The notes beneath the pieces were generated by a model. It saw only the letters and a program-made list of their open reading frames with translations. It did not search any database and was not told the DNA's origin. DNA of 50,922 bases from DASSKO01 sp035690425. Its GTDB lineage: Bacteria > Actinomycetota > Actinomycetes > Propionibacteriales > Nocardioidaceae. Below, piece after piece: positions 48,041 through 50,922 of the stretch; the first letter of the stretch is position 1, and each line of letters starts with the position of its first letter. A program made the translations under genes and the position numbers. Where the stretch lies: NCBI GenBank assembly GCA_035690425.1, contig DASSKO010000085.1, positions 1 to 50,922 on the forward strand, read 5' to 3'.

Positions 48041-49884
48041 CGGGCGATGCCGCGCTGTGGTCACTCGTCGGGTTGCCCGCACTCGTCGGTGCCGGCTTGG
48101 GCCTCGGCGGGCGGCAGACCGAGCGGTTCGCCGTACCCGTGTCCCTCGCCACCGCCGTCATCTGGGTGGCCCTGGCGGTCGGGGTGGCGATCGGCAGGCC
48201 GGCCGTCGACGCGCCGTTCATGGTCGGCACACCGGTCGGTCTCGCGGTGGACACGCTGTCGGCGCTGGTGGTCGTCACGGTCGCCGTTATCACGCTGCTC
48301 GTGCTCATGTTCGCCGCCGCGGACGTCACCGGCTCACGCGGCCGGTTCCACGGACTGATGCTGCTGTTCGCCGCCGCCGTGGCCATGACCGCGACCGCCA
48401 CGACGCTGCCCGCGCTGTTGGTGGCGTGGGAGGTGATGGGCGCGACCTCCTACGCGCTGATCGGCTTCGGCTGGCAGCAGGACGGCAAGGTCCAGGCGGG
48501 CGCCACCGCGTTCCTCACCACCCGCGCCGCCGACCTCGGCCTCTACACCGCGGCCGGTGCCGCGCTTGCGGGCGGCGCCGGGCTGGCGCTGGCGGACCTG
48601 CCCGAGGCGGGCGAAGGCTGGCGACACGTGGTCGCCGCCGGCGTGCTCGTCGCCGCGCTGGGCAAAGCGGCCCAGCTGCCGTTCTCGTTCTGGCTGTCGC
48701 GGGCGATGGAGGGCCCCAGCCCGGTCAGCGCGCTGTTGCACTCGGCCGCGATGGTCGCCATGGGGGGTTACCTGCTGCTGCGCACGCACGACCTGCTCGC
48801 CGCGACCGGGTGGGCTTCGGTGGCCGCCGCCTGGGCGGGTGCACTGACCGCACTGCTGCTCGGCGCCGTCGCGGTCGCGCAGCGCGACCTCAAGCAACTG
48901 CTGGCCGCGTCCACCTCCGCGCAGCTCGGCTTCGTCGTACTCGCAGCGGGTCTGGGCGCCGTCGCAGGCGGCACCGCACACCTCGTCGCACATGCGGCGA
49001 CCAAGGCGTTGCTGTTCCTGGTGGCCGGTGCCTGGCTGTCGGCGTTGGGCACCAAGCGACTGTCGGCGCTGCGAGGCGCCGCACGCAGGTGGCCGCTCGT
49101 CGGCGCGACCGCCGGCATCGGTGCGCTCTCCCTTGCCGGCGTTGCGCCTCTGTCGTTGTGGGCAACGAAGGACGAGGTCCTGGCGGCGGCGCTCGTCGAG
49201 TCGCCGGCGTTGTACGTCGTAGGGCTCGCGGCCGCAGCGCTGTCCGCGGCCTACGCAGGCAAGGTCCTGGTCACCGTGTGCCGCCGGCTGCCCGCCGACG
49301 CCGAGGCCAGGTACGACGACGAGGTGCGAGGCACACGCCATGTCGGTGTGCTCGAGCGGGCCCCGCTGATCGTGCTCGCGGCAGCCGCAGCGCTCCTGGT
49401 GGTGCTCGCCCTTCCCCCGGTCAGTCACAGCCTGCGCCGCGCCCTCGGCGATACCTCGGCCCCGACGGCCGGGGTGCTGGAGCTGCTGGGGTCGGCAGTG
49501 CTCGCCCTGGTCGTGCTCGCCGCGGTGGTCCGTTGGCGGCCGCCGGAGCCGGGCTGGGCGGCCGGCTGGCTCGGACTCGAGTCCGCGACACACGTCCTCG
49601 TCGTCGGGCCGACGCTGAAGCTGGCCGGCGCGCTGGCCCGTTTCGACGACCGGGTGCTCGACCGTGCGGTGGACGAGAGCGCGAGGCTGACGGCCGTGAC
49701 CGCATGCCGACTCGCCCGGGCGGATGTGCGTGGCGTCGACGGCCTCGTCGAGGTCGTCGCCAGGTCCACCCGCCGGCTCGGCGACCTCGCCCGGCTGCCG
49801 CAGACGGGGCAGCTGCACGAGTACTACCTCCAAGCCGCTGCGGTGCTCGCGGTCGGCGTCGTCCTGCTGATCATGCTGGGGTGA
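48037..49884 (+). CDS. nuoL: NADH-quinone oxidoreductase subunit L-like (antiporter-type)
   Basis: Antiporter-like proton-pumping subunit of 615 aa. Landmarks: LVAWEVMGATSYALIGFGW with the essential Glu of segment 5, GKAAQLPFSFWLSRAMEGPS (segment 7 Lys), PVSALLHSAAMV and RDLKQLLAASTSAQLG (segment 12 region). The C-terminal amphipathic helix HL and its terminal segment (YYLQAAAVLAVGVVLLIML) are present. The ATG at 48037 overlaps the nuoK stop (ATGA). All key residues for pumping are kept, in contrast to the NuoM that follows. Confidence 0.94.
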   Translation: MTGDAALWSLVGLPALVGAGLGLGGRQTERFAVPVSLATAVIWVALAVGVAIGRPAVDAPFMVGTPVGLAVDTLSALVVVTVAVITLLVLMFAAADVTGSRGRFHGLMLLFAAAVAMTATATTLPALLVAWEVMGATSYALIGFGWQQDGKVQAGATAFLTTRAADLGLYTAAGAALAGGAGLALADLPEAGEGWRHVVAAGVLVAALGKAAQLPFSFWLSRAMEGPSPVSALLHSAAMVAMGGYLLLRTHDLLAATGWASVAAAWAGALTALLLGAVAVAQRDLKQLLAASTSAQLGFVVLAAGLGAVAGGTAHLVAHAATKALLFLVAGAWLSALGTKRLSALRGAARRWPLVGATAGIGALSLAGVAPLSLWATKDEVLAAALVESPALYVVGLAAAALSAAYAGKVLVTVCRRLPADAEARYDDEVRGTRHVGVLERAPLIVLAAAAALLVVLALPPVSHSLRRALGDTSAPTAGVLELLGSAVLALVVLAAVVRWRPPEPGWAAGWLGLESATHVLVVGPTLKLAGALARFDDRVLDRAVDESARLTAVTACRLARADVRGVDGLVEVVARSTRRLGDLARLPQTGQLHEYYLQAAAVLAVGVVLLIMLG

Positions 49885-49888
49885 GCCG

Positions 49889-50922
49889 GTGCTGAGCCTG
49901 CTCATCTTCTGGCCGTTAGCGGTGGCGTTGGCGCTCGTGGCGGTGCCACGGCTGCCGGACGTGGCAGCGCGCTGGGTATGGGTCAGCGCCACGGTGCTCG
50001 ACCTGGCCCTGGTGCTCGCCGTCTGGCTCGACTACGACACCCCGGCGGCGGGAGGGCTGGCGTTCGAGCAGCAGGTGGCGTGGATCCCCGGTGTCAACAG
50101 CAGCTACCACGTGGGCATCGACGGGCTGTCGCTGCCGCTGCTGGCGCTGACCGCCGTGGTCTTCGTCGCCTGCGCGGTCTATGCGCTGCGCGAGGTGGAG
50201 CGGCCCCGGGTGCAGGCGGCTCTGTTCTTGTTCCTGCAGACCACCTGCCTAGGAGTCTTCGCGGCGCAGGACCTGATCGTGTTCTTCGTCTTCTTCGACC
50301 TGTCCATCGTCGGCATGTACTTCGTCATCGCCGGCTGGGGCCACGGCGACGCGGCGCGTTCCGCGCTGAAGTTCTTCCTCTACACCTTCCTCGGTTCACT
50401 GGCCCTGCTGCTGGGCTTCATCGGCCTCTACGTCGCCGCCGACCCGCACACGTTCGACATGGTGGCGCTTGCCGAGGCGAGGCCGCTGGCCGGCAGCCCG
50501 GTCGCCGGTGGCCTGGTGCTGGCGGCGATCCTGCTGGGACTCGCGATCAAGACCCCGACCGTGCCGTTCCACACCTGGCTGCCGCCGGCACACACCGACG
50601 CGCCGGCGGTCGGATCCGCCGTACTCGCCGCCGTGCTGCTGAAGCTGGGCGCCTACGGGTTCGTACGGATCGCGATGCCGATGCTGCCCGACGCGTGGCG
50701 CGCTTGGGCGTGGGTGATCGTCGCGGTGGGTCTGCTCTCGGTGCTGTACGGCGCTCTGGTGGCGCTGGCGCAGACCAACGCCAAGCGGATGATCGCCTAC
50801 ACCTCGGTCAACCACATGGGCTACGTCGTCGTGGCGGTGGGCGCCGCCGGCCTGGTGTCGGGCAGCGACGAGCAGGCGCGTGCGGTGGCGGTCACCGGGG
50901 CGGTCACGCAGATGGTCAGCCA
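49889..50922 (+). CDS. nuoM: NADH-quinone oxidoreductase subunit M-like (3' partial)
   Basis: Antiporter-like subunit running off the window; 344 codons are visible. The GTG at 49889 comes 4 bp after the nuoL stop. Landmarks: GIDGLSLPLL near residue 77, AIKTPTVPFHTWLPPAHTDA with the essential Lys and His, and NAKRMIAYTSVNHMGYV. In segment 5 the usual Phe-Glu is Phe-Asp (FFVFFDLSIVGMYFVIAGWG, D137), so the essential Glu is an Asp. The operon presumably continues with nuoN. Confidence 0.92.
   Translation, partial: MLSLLIFWPLAVALALVAVPRLPDVAARWVWVSATVLDLALVLAVWLDYDTPAAGGLAFEQQVAWIPGVNSSYHVGIDGLSLPLLALTAVVFVACAVYALREVERPRVQAALFLFLQTTCLGVFAAQDLIVFFVFFDLSIVGMYFVIAGWGHGDAARSALKFFLYTFLGSLALLLGFIGLYVAADPHTFDMVALAEARPLAGSPVAGGLVLAAILLGLAIKTPTVPFHTWLPPAHTDAPAVGSAVLAAVLLKLGAYGFVRIAMPMLPDAWRAWAWVIVAVGLLSVLYGALVALAQTNAKRMIAYTSVNHMGYVVVAVGAAGLVSGSDEQARAVAVTGAVTQMVS

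Noticed and set aside
48334..49992. A 552-codon open frame on the minus strand opposite nuoL
   Set aside because: Antisense to a clear NuoL gene; low-complexity Gln/Gly/Arg-rich translation.

Overview
The window is high-GC DNA (roughly 70% by eye) with dense, often overlapping genes, many GTG starts (and two TTG starts), a DtxR/IdeR-type iron box, CsoR-type copper operators and a probable leaderless transcript. This is typical of a chromosomal segment of an actinomycete; I cannot name the genus. No rRNA, tRNA, CRISPR array or intact insertion sequence was seen.

Layout. (1) 1-5343: an ABC importer (fused double permease cut by the window edge, plus ATPase) runs into an M19 dipeptidase, followed by a GntR/FCD regulator and a fumarylacetoacetase-family hydrolase: a small uptake-and-catabolism locus. 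(2) 5402-9316: a minus-strand siderophore importer (permease, permease, ATPase, lipoprotein) under an iron box. (3) 9.3-10.6 kb: a sparse stretch with one small unknown protein and decayed remnants of an alpha/beta hydrolase and of a second siderophore-permease start. (4) 10.6-15.3 kb: an ATP-grasp protein, a two-gene TCO1 + CHAT-protease/membrane pair that looks like a conflict or defence module, and an isolated phage-holin-like gene. (5) 15.6-20.4 kb: a betaine-aldehyde-dehydrogenase-like enzyme, EamA exporter, rhodanese and DHA2-type MFS exporter.

(6) 20.4-32.1 kb is the most coherent catabolic-looking locus: a PucR regulator, an aldehyde dehydrogenase with a GlcG/HbpS-like protein, RidA with gamma-glutamyltransferase, then a permease, a heme-oxygenase-like diiron oxidase (HDO), a Rieske ferredoxin, a ferredoxin reductase, a second Rieske protein of a different type, and an atypical SDR. 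Together they could form a complete oxygenase with its own electron chain and downstream dehydrogenases; the substrate is unknown, and a nitrogenous compound is my inference. (7) 32.1-39.5 kb: secreted M14 carboxypeptidase, small membrane proteins, an MMPL exporter, a CBS protein and a His-rich lipoprotein.

(8) 39.5-44.6 kb: a metal-resistance block. It has a possible integrase remnant, an ArsR repressor whose operator overlaps its own start codon, a 36-residue Cys-Cys-Cys peptide translationally linked on both sides, a CDF exporter, then a CsoR-type copper promoter driving a truncated CopZ remnant, an exported His-containing protein and a CopA ATPase. (9) 44.8 kb to the end: a Complex I-like operon (NuoA, a NuoB/NuoD-like fusion without the N2-cluster cysteines, NuoH, J, K, L, M) running out of the window; no NADH module or NuoI is seen.

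Main candidates for something undescribed: the HDO-Rieske cluster, the TCO1-CHAT-membrane pair, the tri-cysteine micropeptide, and the cysteine-poor NuoB/D-like protein.
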